The notes under the pieces are model-generated. The model was not told where the DNA came from. It searched no databases and saw only the letters and a list, made by a program, of their open reading frames with translations. A program made the translations under genes and the position numbers. From Congeria kusceri (lineage: Eukaryota > Mollusca > Bivalvia > Myida > Dreissenidae), in contig CM051033.1 of the NCBI GenBank assembly GCA_027627225.1, positions 15,266,058 to 15,330,057 on the forward strand: a stretch of 64,000 nucleotides of DNA. Direction: 5' to 3'. Positions 24,228 through 39,200 of the stretch are shown here, piece by piece (positions within the stretch are counted from its first letter, which is position 1; each line of letters starts with the position of its first letter).

Positions 24228-27200
24228 GTAAGTTTCGGTGTTACTTTAATCGGACCAACATAAATTCACCGGCCTAATTATAGTAACAAAACATATACAA
24301 CCGAAGTTCAGCGGTCACAATGCCTGGTAAATTCACATTCGGTATCTATATTTTCTGCATTGTGCTATCAAGGTATTCATGGCGCAACTGGTAACGTGTC
24401 TGGTTTGTAATACTGACACGGTAATTTTGCTGCCCTGAGTTTGAATCACGGTCATCCTGATCTGATATTATATGTATAAATTTTAGTTTTCCATTAATCG
24501 GCTGGATTCTTTTCTGTATTTTAGAACTGTGATAGTGTGTTCATGTTTATGTTTTAATCCAGTACACATTGTTTTGACATTACTTTTATCCTTACACTAT
24601 TAATTATACCAACAGAAATTTAAAAAGAAAACGTCTTTCATCTGACAACTTTTTGTTCATGGAAAGTGCAAGCTTATTCAACATCTATCTTTCAATGAAC
24701 AGTTTCTGTACAAATAGTGATGTTGTTACACAATGAACAGTTTCTGTACAAATAGTGATGTTGTTACACAATGAACAGTTTCTGTACAAATAGTGATGTT
24801 GTTACACAATGAACAGTTTCTGTACAAATAGTGATGTTGTTACACAATGAACAGTTTCTGTACAAATAATGATGTTGTTACACAATGAACAGTTTCTGTA
24901 CAAATAGTGATGTTACACAATGAACAGTTTCTGTACAAATAGTGATGTAGTTACACAATGAACAGTTTCTGTACAAATAGTGATGTTGTTACACAATGAA
25001 CAATTTCTGTACAAATAGTGATGTTGTTACACAATGAACAGTTTCTGTACAAATAGTGATGTTGTTACACAATGAACAGTTTCTGTACAAATAGTGATGT
25101 TGTTACACAATGAACAGTTTCTGTACAAATAGTGATGTTGTTACACATGAACAGTTTCTGTACAAATAGTGATGTTGTTACACATGAACAGTTTCTGTAC
25201 AATTGATGTTGTTACACATGAACAGTTTCTGTACAAATAGTGATGTTGTTACACAATGAACAGTTTCTGTACAAATAGTGATGTTGTTACACAATGAACA
25301 GTTTCTGTACAAATAGTGATGTTGTTACACATGAACAGTTTCTGTACAAATAGTGATGTTGTTACACATGAACAGTTTCTGTACAAATAGTGATGTTGTT
25401 ACACAATGAACAGTTTCTGTACAAATAGTGATGTTGTTACACAATGAACAGTTTCTGTACAAATAGTGATGTTGTTACACAATGAACAGTTTCTGTACAA
25501 ATAGTGATGTTGTTACACAATGAACAGTTTCTGTACAAATAGTGATGTTGTTACACAATGAACAGTTTCTGTACAAATAGTGATGTTGTTACACAATGAA
25601 CAGTTTCTGTACAAATAGTGATGTTGTTACACATGCTCTTACGATTTAGGCATGACTACAAAAGAACTCACATTTTTATGCCCATCTGGAGTTCAGTATC
25701 TTTAAAATTGGAACCCAGGTAAACTGGAAACATAAGGAAAGACTGTAATGAAAGCTTAGTAAAGTAATATAGACTGATGACATCAAAACATTTTTGAAAT
25801 ATAACAGTATTACCAAAATAAGGTAATCAATCGAAAATATGCAAAATCATAATTCAGTTGTTGTGCAAAATTAATTTTACCAAATGTCTTGTAAAATTTG
25901 CACAACTGCAAGTAAATTAGTTCATTTAATATGTTTAGTTTCTGGAACAAATTACAAGACCTAATGACGTGTTTAAAAAAACAACAACATGTATTGCACC
26001 TGGCAATATTTCCCCTTGGGGGTGGGGGGAGGTGGGAGGACGGGAAACGGTGGGGTTTAATTCCCCACCCTAGAGCCAAGCATTTTTGTCTAAATTCCAA
26101 AAGTAGGAGATGCTTGGCGGAGCCCATTATTACCGGGATCATCAGGGCTCCCGCTGCCTATCGCAATTGTCGCCAAATGCGAAAGTATTTGAAAAGTGGC
26201 GACAACATCTTTCAATTTGTGAAAACTAGTGGCGAAAACATATTTTTGTTAATTTTTGGTTAACGAATGGCGATCTAATATCTGACGAAGTCTTCATTCC
26301 CGGGACCCGGAATTATTCGGCTTGTCAAATTCCCGCCTGTCGGGAATCACTTGCAGTCTAAAGTCCTGTATTTGGTCGCCTATCCCCAATGGGGAAAAAT
26401 ATTGATAGGTAATCCATTTACTGTCCTGTGAAAGGGAATTCTGACGTATGTTTTTTGCACAGTTATAGGACCTAAAGTTAAGTAATATCACTTTTTGGAA
26501 TGTCTGAATTACACTACTAGTTTTGAGCTCACCTGAGCACAACTTGATCACCTTTTTTCAGTCGTCCATTGTGCGTCGTCTGTTGTGCGTCAACATTTTC
26601 ATTCAAACATCATATACTAAACCGCTTTGCTGATTTTTACCAAACTTCACATGAATGGTCCTTGGGTGACTCTCTTCCAAAATTGTCCAAATCCTTTTGG
26701 TCCACCGCATATGTAGGTCACCAGAGCTAATAATAGATTTAAAAACTTAAAATTAAAAAAAAAATCCTCTGAAAACCACAAGGCTGAGAGATTTCATATT
26801 TGATATGTGACATCCTCTAGCGGTCCTCCACAAAGGTTGTTTAGATTATTCCCCGGGGTCAAAACTGGCCACGCCTCAAGGGTCACATGGTTTATATAGA
26901 CTTAAATAGCAAAATGTCTTGAAAAATCTCCTCTGAAACCGCAAGGCCCAGATCTTCATACTCAGGTGAGCGCCATAGGACCATCTTATGTGGAGTGCAG
27001 TGCACAAGAGTTATAACTCTAGCTGCATTATTTATGGAGTTATTCCCCTTTGTCAGTTTTCCTTGTCTGGCCATTTTATCAAAAACTACCAAAGGAATTG
27101 ATCTCAAACTTCATACATGGATAGATGTTTGTAAGATGGAGGGCAGTGCACAAGAATTACAACTAGCTGCATTATTTACAGAGTTATTCTCCTTTGTCAG

Positions 27201-30200
27201 TTTTCCTTGTCCGGCCATTTTCTAAAAACCTACTGAAGGGATTGAACTCAAACTTCATACATGGATAGATGATTGTTTTGCGGAGTGCAGTGATCAAGAT
27301 TTATAACTTTGGTGCATTATTTACAGAGTTATTCCCCTTTGTCAGTTTTCCTTGTCTGGCCATTTTCTCAAATAATACTGAAGAGTTTGAACTCACACAT
27401 CATACATGGATAGATTTTTGTTAGTTGGAGTGCTGTGCACAAGAATTATAGCTGTAACTGCATTTAAAGAGTTATTCCCCTTTGTCAATTCTTTTCCAGT
27501 TTAACTAATACATTTCTACACCTCAAAACCACGTGTTCATTGTATCAATGTCCATGTGACAAAGCGGCATGCTAGGGGTTATTTGAGCAGTGACAGTGGC
27601 AGTTTTAGTTTTTTCTCTGATTTTCGTATAAACTTTGTCAGATTATTAACCTTGATAAAATATGGATACAGTTTGAATATGGGTCAGGTCGGTTGAAAAA
27701 CTAGGTAAGTAGGTTATATCAACGGCCATTCTCCCCCTACCTCTGATTCAAGTAGGGCAGTTGTCAGTTACTGGCATAAGTATGTGCACTCAGTTCTGGT
27801 AAACCAGCTTACCCAGGAAAAGTGTGAGAAGGTTTACTGACCGCCGTTATATGACTGCAATACTGTTGAATACGGCGAAAAATCCAAAACAAAGAAAGGT
27901 TAAATCAAGAGAAAACAATATCCCCCCCCCCCCCCCGAATCCACATTTATCATCAGATCAGGTTTAAACTCGGTCAGAATATTGTCCTCTATGAATCCTA
28001 GGCTGTAGTAAACTATGGGTCACCTGCGGTCAGAAACTCAGGCCTCCTAGTGGAACCTTTAAAACCTTTTAAAACCTTTATTTTTTGGGAAATCCTTTCA
28101 AACCTCTATTTTTCCTGGAAAACCTGTAAAAACCTGTAATTTGCTTTTAAAACCTTTATATTTTTAGGGGATAGGTATAGGGGACCTCTCCGTCGTCGTC
28201 CGTCGTCAATGTGCCATCAACAATTTGGACCGTTAACACGATAAAGTCTACATTTTTAGCTGGACTTTTCTAAGAAAAGGTGAGCTTTCCTACTACCCCC
28301 GGCGTCAGCGTCCGCGTCGGCGTCTGAATTCGGTTAAAGTTTTTATTCAAAAGTCTTGTAACTTCAAAACTGCATAAGTTATTCAATATAAAATCAACTC
28401 CAGTGTCAGGGGCAACATTCCCCATAATTCTCTTTTGTATTTTCACAGAGTTATGCCCCTTTTTCACTTAGATTTTCTGGTTAAAGTTTATATTCAAAAG
28501 TTTTGTAACTTCAAAACTACGTAAGTTATTCACTTGAAACTTGGAACTAACATTTGTCATCTACTCCAGTATCAAGGGCAACATTCCCCATAACTCTGTT
28601 GTTTGTATTTGACAGAGTTATGCCCCTTTTTCACATAGATTTTCCAGTTATAGTTAATATTCACAAGTTTTGTAACTTCAATACTACAAAAGCTATTCAC
28701 TTGAAACTTGGAATATACCTTTATCGTCAATTCCAGTATCAGAGTGAACATTCCCCATAACTCTATTTTGTATATTGATAGAGTTATGTCCCTTTTTCAC
28801 ATTAGATTTTCTGTTAAAAGTTTATATTCAAACGTTTTGTAACTTCAAAACTGCATAAGTTATTCACTTGAAACTCGGAACTAACCTTTATCATCAACTC
28901 TAGTACCAGGGGCAATATTACCCATAACTATGTTTTGTTTTTTGACAGAGTTATGCCCCTTTTTATATAGATTTTCTGGTTACAGTTTATATTCAAAAGT
29001 TTTGTTACTTCAAAACTACGTTAAGTTATTCGCTTGAAACTTGGAACTAACCTTTGTCATCAACTCTGTTTTGTATTTTGACAGAGTTAGCCCACCTTTT
29101 TACATAGACTTTGTGGTTAAAGTTTTTGTTCCAAACATTTATAAACTTTACAATAATTTTAACAAATTTATGCCCCTTTCACTATCCAAAATATGTACCA
29201 ACTGAAATACTTTGAATAGTCGAGCGCGCTGTCCTCTGACAGCTCTTGTTTATTCAGTCTTGACCAAAATTGCACGCTGTATGACCATAAAATCTTGGAC
29301 GAGTTCGATAATCTGCTCAATCGGACCAGGAACACCGGAGTTATTGCCCCTTTTCATGCCAAAAAAAGTGCAAAAATGCCCTTTTCCAATGTTTAGACTT
29401 CATTTTCCATCCAATCTTAACCAAACTTTCACAGTTTATGTCTGACCATCATATCTCAGGATAAAGACTTCGGGGTAAAGACTTCATTTTACATCCAATC
29501 TTCACCAATCGTATACAGTTTGTCTATTACCATAAGATCACAGTTGAAGTCCAAAATAAGCAAGATCGGACCAGAAACACTGGAGTTAATGCCCTTTGTG
29601 AATTTTTTTTTTTCAAAAATGGACAATATTCAGGATAGAGACTTCATTTTCATCCAATCTTCACCAATCTTGCACAGTTTGTCTATGACCATAAGATTAC
29701 AAGTGAAGTCAAATATAAGCAAAATCGGGCCAGAAACACTGGATTTATTGCCCTTTGTTTGTGAAAAAAATATTTTAAAATGGACATTTTTCAGGATAGA
29801 TACTTCATTTTACATCCAATCTTCACCAATCTTACTCATTTTGTCTATGACCATTAGAGTTAAGGTGAAGTCGAATATTAACAAAATCGGCCCAAAAGAC
29901 CAGATTTATTGTCCTTTGTTTGTGAAAAAAAAAAATACAACAAGGGACATTATTCAGGGTAGAGACTTCATTTTACACATGATCTTCACCAATCTTACAC
30001 AGTTTGTCTATTACCATAAGATTGCTGTTGAAGTTGAATATAAGCAAGATTGGACCAGAAACACTGGAGTTATTGCCCTTAGTTTGTGAAATGTTTTTCC
30101 AAAAATGGACAATATTCAGGATAGAAACTTCATTTTCATCCAATCTTCACCAATCGTGCACAGTTTGTCTATGACCATAAGATTAAAGGTGAAGTTGAAT

Positions 30201-33200
30201 ATAAGCAAAATCGTGCCAGAAACACCAGCTTTATTGCCCTTTGCATGTGAAAAAAATATGCAAAAATGGACATTATTCAGGATAGAGACTTCATTTTACA
30301 TCCAATCTTCACCAATCTTGCTCATTTTTATGACCATTAGATTAAAGGTGAAGTTGAATATAAGCAAAATTGGGCCAGAAAGACCAGATTTATTGTCCTT
30401 TGTTTGTGAAAAAAAATAAATACAAAAATTGACATTATTCAGGGTAGAGACTTCATTTTACATCCAATCTTCACCAGTCTTACACAGTTTGTCTATTACC
30501 ATAACATTACTCTTGAAGTCGAATATAAGCAAGATCGGACCAGAAACACTTTAGTTATTACCCTTTGTTTGTGAAAAAAAGTTCAAATAATGGACATAAT
30601 TCAGGATAGAGACTTCATTTTTCATCCAATCATCACCAGTTTTGCATAGTTTGTCTATGGCCATATTAAGATTAAAGGTGAAGTCTAATATAAGCAAAAT
30701 CGGGCCAGAAACACCATATATATTGCACTTTGTTTGTGAAAAAAATATACAAAAATGGTCATTATTCAGCATAGAAACTTCATTTTTTTATCCAAAGACT
30801 TCACCAATCGTGCACAGTTTGTCTATGAACGTAAGATTATTGGTGAAGTCAAATATAAGCATGATCGGGCCAGAGACACCAGAGTTATTGCCCCTTGTGT
30901 GTTGAAAAAACATCAACAAGTTATCGATGATTGGCTTGCCGGAGTTATTGCCCCTTGTTTGTGGAAAAAACATCAATAAGTTATCGATGATTGGCTTGCA
31001 CACACGATTTTTGATTCAATGTTGACCAAACGTACACAGTTTGCGTATTACCATAAAAATTTATTGATCAAATTTGATTTCAAACAGTTGCAAGCCTTTC
31101 ATGCAGTTAATTGTACATGCAACACGGATGGCTTCAGAGCCTGCATTAACATCATTTATCATAATTGGACAGAAAATTATCAAAGAAAAAGCAAAACGGG
31201 ACCTTATAGCATAGCCAATGCAATTATCGCATTGCAACTAGTTCTCCAAAACTGTCTGTGAAAAAGACATCAAAATCTACTGTTTCTGCAATTTTCTATA
31301 ATTGTCACTGACTTAATGAAAAAGGGTCAGGTAAGAATATCTAGAAAAATGATTTGAGAACCATTAGCAAAAACACCGCACATTCACTACCCAACTCTTA
31401 GTTTAGTAAGCGCATTGCACTAACTGATGTTTTAAATCAAATCGATCCTATCCCTCTGGGCATTTTGTTCAGGATACCTTAATTTTCAAACCTTTCACAA
31501 CAGTATGGTCTTTATCTGTACCAGTTCCCAGGTTAGCGATTTGGGCCATCATGGCCCTCTTATAGCGGTTTCTGCTCTCTTAGTCCAACATTGTTCATCC
31601 AATCTTCACCAAACTTCATGAACGTGTTTGTGGGCATAATATCTTAGCCAGGTTTACCAAATGGCCTCGGGAATTTTCGAGTTATGGCCCATGATTATTT
31701 TAAATTAGCCTTTTTAGCTATTTTTACCTATGGGGGGGGGGGGGGGGGCATAACTGTTTTACAAACAGCTCTTGTTTTATAATATTTGCTGAACATGGAC
31801 ACACCCTCTTAACAAGAGCTGCTGCTACAATGTGGTCATTATTATCATTATTTAAGAATTCAAAGTATGTGCAAATTATCTTCTGCTAGCAACACTTATT
31901 CCTCTGTAGTACTAATCATGTTGACTTTGATAAAGTTTTCTGTTAATTTGATTTGTTTAAGGTTAGATATTGGGTGTGTGACACTGTGACAGTGCTTAGG
32001 CTCAAGTGAGCGACCTAGGGCCACTTTGGCCCTCTTGTTTGTCAGAATTTATTGAAAATACATTTAGTAAGATTCAAAAGTCCAAAATTGAGATGAATCA
32101 AATAAATGACCAGAGCCTGTATTTATAAAGATTCTTAAGCTATTCTGAACTTCAGTTGAAAGGAGGTCCAAAATTAGAACTCATTTGTGTTTGAAATGCT
32201 GTGCATTTGAATATGTGCATATATTAAATATGGCACTTTTTGTGTCAAAATCATTAAACAATGCATTTCATTGTCAGAAACTCCAAAATTTAATATAACA
32301 TTTCAGAATTTTAAGATTTTTGTTTTAAATTTAGACTAGGATTTTTTATAAGTAACAGCCCAGTATTTGAACAAAACAATATTCTGTTGGAATATTGCGA
32401 GCTGTGTCCAAACATTTATATAAATAATAATATTGTATTAAATTCTTCAGGTGGGAATGGAATAAACTGTTGGAAAAAATCAGTGAAACTTGTGACGATG
32501 AGGAGGTGCAAAATGGTAGAGTCAATTTATAATTTTCTTTTTCATTATTGTATTTAACTTCTATATGCAAGTGTCAATAAATAGTAATGCTTTATGTGTA
32601 AGTGGTAGATGCTTAAATCTTAAAATAAAAAGGAAAATAAAAAAACAAGGCCTTCAGGCTTGATATATTTTTAACATTCTTAGAAAGCTGTTGTTCAATT
32701 AGGCCATACAAATTTGATTATTTGTTTAGCGTCCCCATGATTTTTTGAAACCTACCAACCAGGCAGGAAGAAACAAACAATGAGTCGATAAAAAAAACAG
32801 TTTTCTTTCACAACTTATCCATGGCAGTGGTACAAGCTAAAACAAATGTTTACTTGCAAACTTGTTATATATAACAAGTTTAAAAACTTTATATAAACTT
32901 GTTATATATATTCTTTATATTGGGAACCTAACTTTAATACAGTATTTTATATGTGTAAATTGACTAGTTACACACTGTTTTTAGCTCACCTGAACACAAA
33001 GTGCTCGGTGAGCTATTGGTATAGGGGACCTCTCCGGCGTCGTCCGTCGTCAATGTGCCATCAACAATTTGGACCGTTATCGGGATAAAGACTACATTTT
33101 CTATTCAATCTTGACCAAAATTGCACAGTTTGTGTATCACCATAAAATCTTGGACGAGTTCGATAATAGGCCCAAGCGAATCATAAACACCAGAGTAATT

Positions 33201-36200
33201 GCCCCTTTTTCGTGCAAAAAAAAGTGCAAAAATGGTCTTTTCCAACATAGACTTAATTTTCCATCCAATCTTAACCAAACTTTCACAGTTTGTGTATGAC
33301 CATCCAATCTCAGCATACGCCAAAAATGGGCCAGATCGAAAAATATACAAAAATTGACATTTCAGGATAGAGACTTCATTTTTAGCTAGACTATTTGAAG
33401 AATAGGTGAGCTTTCCTCCTACCCCCGGCGTCGAGGTCCGCGTCCACATTTTGGTTAAATGTTTTATTCAAAAGTCTTGTAACAAAACTACATAAGTTAT
33501 TCACTTGAAACTTGGAGTATACCTTTGTCATCAACTCCAGTGTCAGGGGCAACATTCCCCATAACTCTGTTTTGTATTTTGACAGAGTTATGCCCTTTCT
33601 TCACTTAAATTTTCTGGTTAAAGCTTATATTCAAAAGTTTTGTAACTTCAAAACTAGATAAGTTATTCATTTGAAACTTGTAACTAACCTTTGTCATTAA
33701 CTCCAGTATCAGGGGCAACATTCCGTATAACTCCGTTTTGTATTTTGACAGAGTTATGCCCCTTTTTCACTTAGATTTTCTGTTTAAAGTTTATATTCAA
33801 AAGTTGTGTAACTTCAAAACTACGTAAGTTATTCACTTGAAACTTGGAACTAACCTTTTTCATCAACTCCAGTGTCAGGGGCAACATTCCCCATAACTCT
33901 GTTTTTTATTTGACAGAGTTATGTCCCTTTTTCACATAGATTTTCTGGTTAAAGTTAATATTCTTTAAGTTTTGTAACTTCAATACTACAAAAGCTATTC
34001 ACTTGAAACTTGGAAAATACCTTTGTCATCAACTCCAGTATCATGGTGAACATTCCCCATAACTTTATTTTGTATTTTGATAGAGTTATGTCCCTTTTTC
34101 TCATAGATTTTCTTGTTAAAGTTTATATTCAAACGTTTTGTAACTTCAAACTGCATAAGTTAATCACTTGAAACTTTTTTTTTTTTTTTTTTTTTTTGTA
34201 AAGGTTTAAGAATTTTTTGATTTTTTTTTTACCATTGTAATAAACTTTATTTCCCTCGTCTATAGGTGCATGTGAAGGTCGAGGGCATCCTCCTCCGCAC
34301 CTTACAATAATCGTATTTTGCAATGAAAGTAAGCAACAATGATGACATTTGCACAAAAAGATTCATAAATAACGTATTCCTAAAGCATCATTTGACATCA
34401 TTTCTATTTTGGGTATATTAATAACAAGCATTTGCAACAACGAACAACAAAAAGAAACAATGAGATAGGTTTGTGGGTAAAGATAATATTCATTCACATT
34501 TGTTTATTTGGGTTATTGCTTATGTAAAGATTGGCAAAAACATGTTCCATTTGTCGACCTCTTGTTCGTTCCGATAGCATTTTAATTCCTGCAAAACCTT
34601 GTATTCGTTTTTAAAGTATTGTTTAGCAAAAGAGACGGATGGTGCTTTTAATTTCATTTTACAACTATAGATGAACATTTTTGTAATAAGGCAAACCATA
34701 TTCAGAATGTTATCTGATTTCTTCTTGTAACCAAGAATAAAACGTTCACGGTTAAGAAGATCCTTGGAATTTGGTATACAGTTAAAAAGATCCATAATGA
34801 ATTTGTGGATAATTGGACAATCCCAGAAAATATGAACTATGGTTTCTGTACAATTTTTACAGAAAGTGCATTTGTCAGTATCAGTATATTTTATTTTAAA
34901 TAGAAGGTCACTTGAAACTTGGAACTAACCTTTATCATCAACTCTAGTACCAGGGGCAACATTACCCCTAACTCTATTTTGTATTTTGACAGAGTTATGC
35001 CCCCTTTTCACTTAGATTTTCTGTTTAAAGTTTATATTCAAAAGTTTGGGACGTTCAAAACTACATAAGTTATTCACTTGAAACTTGGAACTAACCTTTG
35101 TCATCAATTCTAGTATGAGGGGCAACATTACCCATAACTCTGTTTTGTATTTTGACAGAGTAGGCCCACTTTTACATAGACTGTGATTAAAGTTTTTGTT
35201 CCAAAAATGTATAAACTATACAAGGCTTATCTTAAAAATATTTTATTTTAACAAATTTATATGCCCCTATCGCCATCCAAAATATGTACCAACTGAAATA
35301 CTTTGAATAGTCGAGCGCGCTGTCCTCAGACAGCTCTTGTTCATCCAATCTTCACCAATCTCGCACAGTTGGTCTATTACCATGATGTTACAGTTGAAGT
35401 CGAATATAAGCAAGATCAGACCAGAAACACCAGAGTTATTGCCCTTTGTTTTTGAACAAAATATGCAAAAATTGACATTATTCAGGATAGATACTTCATT
35501 TTTCATGAAATCTTCACCAATCTTGCACAGTTTGTCTATGACCATAAGATTAAAGATGAATTTGAATATAAGCAAGATCAGACTAGAAACATCAGAGTTA
35601 TTGCCCTTTGTTTGTGACAAAAATATGCAAAAATGGACATTATTCAGGATAGAGACTTCATTTTTCATCCAATTTTCACCAATCTTGTACAGTTTGTCTA
35701 TGAACTTAAGACTACAGGTGAAGTTGAATAAAAGCATGATCGGGCCAGAAACACCAGAGTTATTGCCTCTTGTGTTTGGAAAAAACATCAACAAGTTATC
35801 AATGATTGGCTTGCACACACGATTTTTTATTCAATGTTGACCAAACTTATAGAGTTTGTGTATGACCATAAAAATTGATTGATAAAATTTGATTTCCAAC
35901 AGTTGCAAGACTTGCATGCAGTTATTTGTACATGCAACATTGAGATCTTCAGAGCATGCATTAACATCATTTAACATAATTGGACTGAAAATTATCAAAT
36001 AAAAAGCAAAACTTTACCTTATAGCACAGCCATCTATGTTATTGCATTGCAGCTAGTTCTCCAAAACTGTCTGCGAAAAAGACATCAAAATCTACCGTTT
36101 CTGCATTATCCAGAATTGTCACTGATTTAATGAAAAAGGGTCAGGTAAGAATATTGAGAAAAGTGATTTGAGAACCATTAGCAAAAAAACCGCACATCCA

Positions 36201-39200
36201 CTACCCAACTCGTACTTTGCCCATTGCACTATCCCATGTTTTAAATCAAATTGATCCTATCCCCCTTTGTGTATTTGTTCAGATACCTTAATTTTCAAAC
36301 CTGTCACAACAGTATGGTCTTCATCCGTAACAGTTCACAGGTGAGCGCTTTGGGCCATCATGGCCTTCTTGTTACAAATATTGATAAAAACACCTGAAAG
36401 TCTTTCTTTTTTTTCAAATTTGTATATGCTTTCCAACTAGATTTTTCACATTGTCAAAATTGTTGGTTTTTTTCCTGCAGGCACCCAAAACTTACCTGCT
36501 CGAAGACGCTAAACATACAATCAAATTTGTGTGGCCTTCAGCTTAGTTAATAAAATATACAATCAAATTTGTATGGCCTTAAGCTTAGTTAATAAAATAT
36601 TTATGCTCAGAGGCATAAATGTGCACTTATTTTTAATACAAGTACCCAAGTTTGACTCAGACACATTCCTGACTACTTCAACATGTCAGACTCAGTACTG
36701 ATTCTTGTGACCCCAATTTTTATTCTTGTATAGCTCCGAAAAAATAAATTAGCTCCGAAAAAATAAATCTGACTCTTAACTTTATGCACACATATATTAC
36801 AGTTCAATTACAATGAACCTTTTTGTGTCCCTACTGTTATCCCCTGTGTTCAGATGTACATGGAAGAGTATTCAACAGAATAAAAAGTTACTGTATCAAT
36901 AAACATTGTAAGGCCAACATTTTTATGTTTTGTTTTACGGGAACTTTTTTATGTTAATTGAGTCGAGGGGAGAAATGCAAATTAAAATAAAACCACTTTT
37001 TTACAGCAATCGACAAAAAGTATACATTATAATTTAAGAGGAGCATTTTTTTATTTTCAAACTAAAGACATTTTTAACAGTCAAGGTTAAAAACAAGCTC
37101 TTTAAAGACATGCTAGTTTAAAAGTTAATTAATTAGTTTGAAACTCTTTAAATAAGTATTTGAACAGTTACAATTATTACTTCATACTTTTGCAAACATG
37201 TATATGTCCTTGTCACTAGTACATGTGCTATGAATAAAATACCAAGTTGGCGGGAAAATTATAAATAAAACTCACAATGGTTCCTTTTATTTTTATTTGC
37301 TTTTGTTGACAATTAAGTAGGGATTCCCGTAAGTAAAAGATAAAGATGTTGGCCTAAACATGGTTATGAATAAAAACATGTGTACAAATATAGGAAATAA
37401 TTGAAGTGTGAAACTATGCTATAGCTCGGACACATTAACCTGACACTTTTAAACTCTATTTGCATAAATTACATGCTCAACTGGTTTCCTATATTTATAC
37501 TCAGTTTTGTTCGTACACATGACTGTTTCACAAGTTTAATAAAACAGTGACTGTTTGTTGACGTGGGCTATTCTTTCATCGTTTTAACTTGATTTCAGTA
37601 TGAAAACTAATATATTCCTCGTAACGGATTTGTAATATATTCATGCAGAAAGGTTAATGTGTTTGAGCTATCACAAAGGTCATGAGTATAAGGTTAATGT
37701 GTTCAAGCTATCGCAAAGTTCATGAGTATAAGGTTAATGTGTTTGAGCTATCACAAAGGTCTTGAGTATAAGGTCAATGTGTTTGAGCTATCACAAAGGT
37801 CATTAATATAAGGTCAATGTGTTTGAGCTTTCACAGAGGTCATTAGTATAAGGCCAATGTATTTGAGCTATCACAGAGGTCATTAGAATAAGGTCAATGT
37901 GTTTGAGCTTTCACAGAGGTCATCAGTATAAGGTCAATGTGTTTGAGCTTTCACAGAGGTAATGAGTATAAGGTCAATGTGTTTGAGCTTTCACAGAGGT
38001 TATGAGTACAAGGTTAATGTGTTTGAGCTATCACAAAGGTCATGAGTATAAGGTCAATGTGTTTGAGCTTTCACAGAGGTAATGATTGTCAGGTCCAAGC
38101 GTTTGAGCTATCACAGAGGTCATGAGTTTCAGGTTAATGTGTTTGAGCTATCACAAAGGTCATGTGTGTCAGGCCAATGTGTTTGAGCTTTCACAGAGGT
38201 CATGAGTGCAGGTCAATGTGTTTTAGCTTTCACAGAGGTCATGAGTATAAGATGAATGTGTTTGAGCTTTTGCAGAGGTCATGAGTATAAGGTCAATGTG
38301 TCTGAGCTTTCACAAAGGTCATGAGTATAAGGTCAATGGGTTTGAGCTTTCACAGAGGTCATGAGTATCAGGTGAATGTGTTTCAGCTTTCACAAAGGTC
38401 ATGAGTATAAGGTCGATGGGTTTGAGCTTTCACAGATGTCATGATTTTCAGGTCCAAGCGTTTGAGCTATCACAGTGGTCATGAGTATAAGGTCAATGTG
38501 TTTGAGCTTTCACAGAAGTCATGAGTATAGGGTCAATGTGTTTTGGCTTTCACAGAGGTCATGAGTATAAGATGAATGTGTTTGAGCTTTTGCAGAGGTC
38601 ATGAGTATAAGGTCAATGTGTCTGAGCTTTCACAAAGGTCATGAGTATTAGGTCCATGTTTTTGAGCTTTCACAGAGGTCATGAGTATAAGGTCAATGTG
38701 TTTGAGCTTTCACAGAGGTCATGAGTATAAGGTTAATGTGTTTGAGCTATCACAAAGGTCATGAGTATAAGGTCAATGTGTTTGAGCTTTCACAGAGGTC
38801 ACGATTGTCAGGTCCAAGCGTTTGAGCTTTCACAGAGGTCATGATTGTCAGGTCCAAGCATTTGAGCTATCACAGAGGTCATCAGTATAAGGTCAATGTG
38901 TTTGAGCTATCATAGAGGTCATCAGTACAAGGTCAATGTGTTTGAGCTTTCACAGAGGTCATGAGTATAAGGTCAATATGTTTGAGCTTTTTCACAGAGG
39001 TCATGAGTATAAGGTCAATGTGTTTGAGCTTTCATAAAGGTCATGAGTATAAGGTCAATGTGTCTGAGATATCACAGAGGTCATGAGTGTCAGGTCAATT
39101 TGTCGGAGATATCACAGAGGTCATGAGTGTCAGGTCAATTTGTCGGAGATATCACAGAGGTCATGAGTGTCAGGTGTCTGAGCTATATGATTAAGCATCG

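Larger units (their letters stand above)
32982..36373 (+). mobile_element. F3 element, copy C (complete ends)
   Basis: 5' end TAGCTCACCTGAACACAAAG with the GGTGAGCT hairpin partner, then TATAGGGGACCTCTCCGGCG. An F2 element interrupts it at 33383-35341; about three 155-bp units and the 500-bp unique 3' part follow. It ends AGGTGAGCGCTTT, hairpin GGGCCAT-C-ATGGCC and TTCTTGTT. Both ends are fixed by comparison with the empty site at 51740. Confidence 0.88.
32701..36537. mobile_element. MITE (GGCCATAC family) carrying three nested insertions
   Basis: Left end AGGCCATACAAATTTGATT...GTTTAGCGTCC; the right end is its inverse, GACGCTAAACATACAATCAA ending GGCCT at 36537. The parts outside the insertion (32701-32981 and 36374-36537) match the uninterrupted copy at 51497-51899 throughout. 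A short extra copy of the right end follows at 36554-36590. It lies in intron 2 of the zinc-finger gene. Confidence 0.8.

Noticed and set aside
26144..26290. hAT-like left end CAGGGCTCCCGCTGCC
   Set aside because: Looks like a terminus, but no inverted partner was found within several kb, so no element is called.
29520..30905. A family of apparently repeated proteins (SMTIRLKVKSNISKIGPET...)
   Set aside because: They follow the 155-bp F3 units, shift frame from unit to unit and also appear at 35337. The F3 core is non-coding repeat.
36480..36540. Exon-like sequence after TTTCCTGCAG (also at 51842)
   Set aside because: The acceptor-like sites and following bases are the right ends of two MITE copies; the second lies outside the gene and the frame has no support.
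24693..39186. CRISPR-like direct repeats
   Set aside because: Both arrays are contiguous tandem repeats with no unique spacers, in introns of a eukaryotic gene, with no cas genes.
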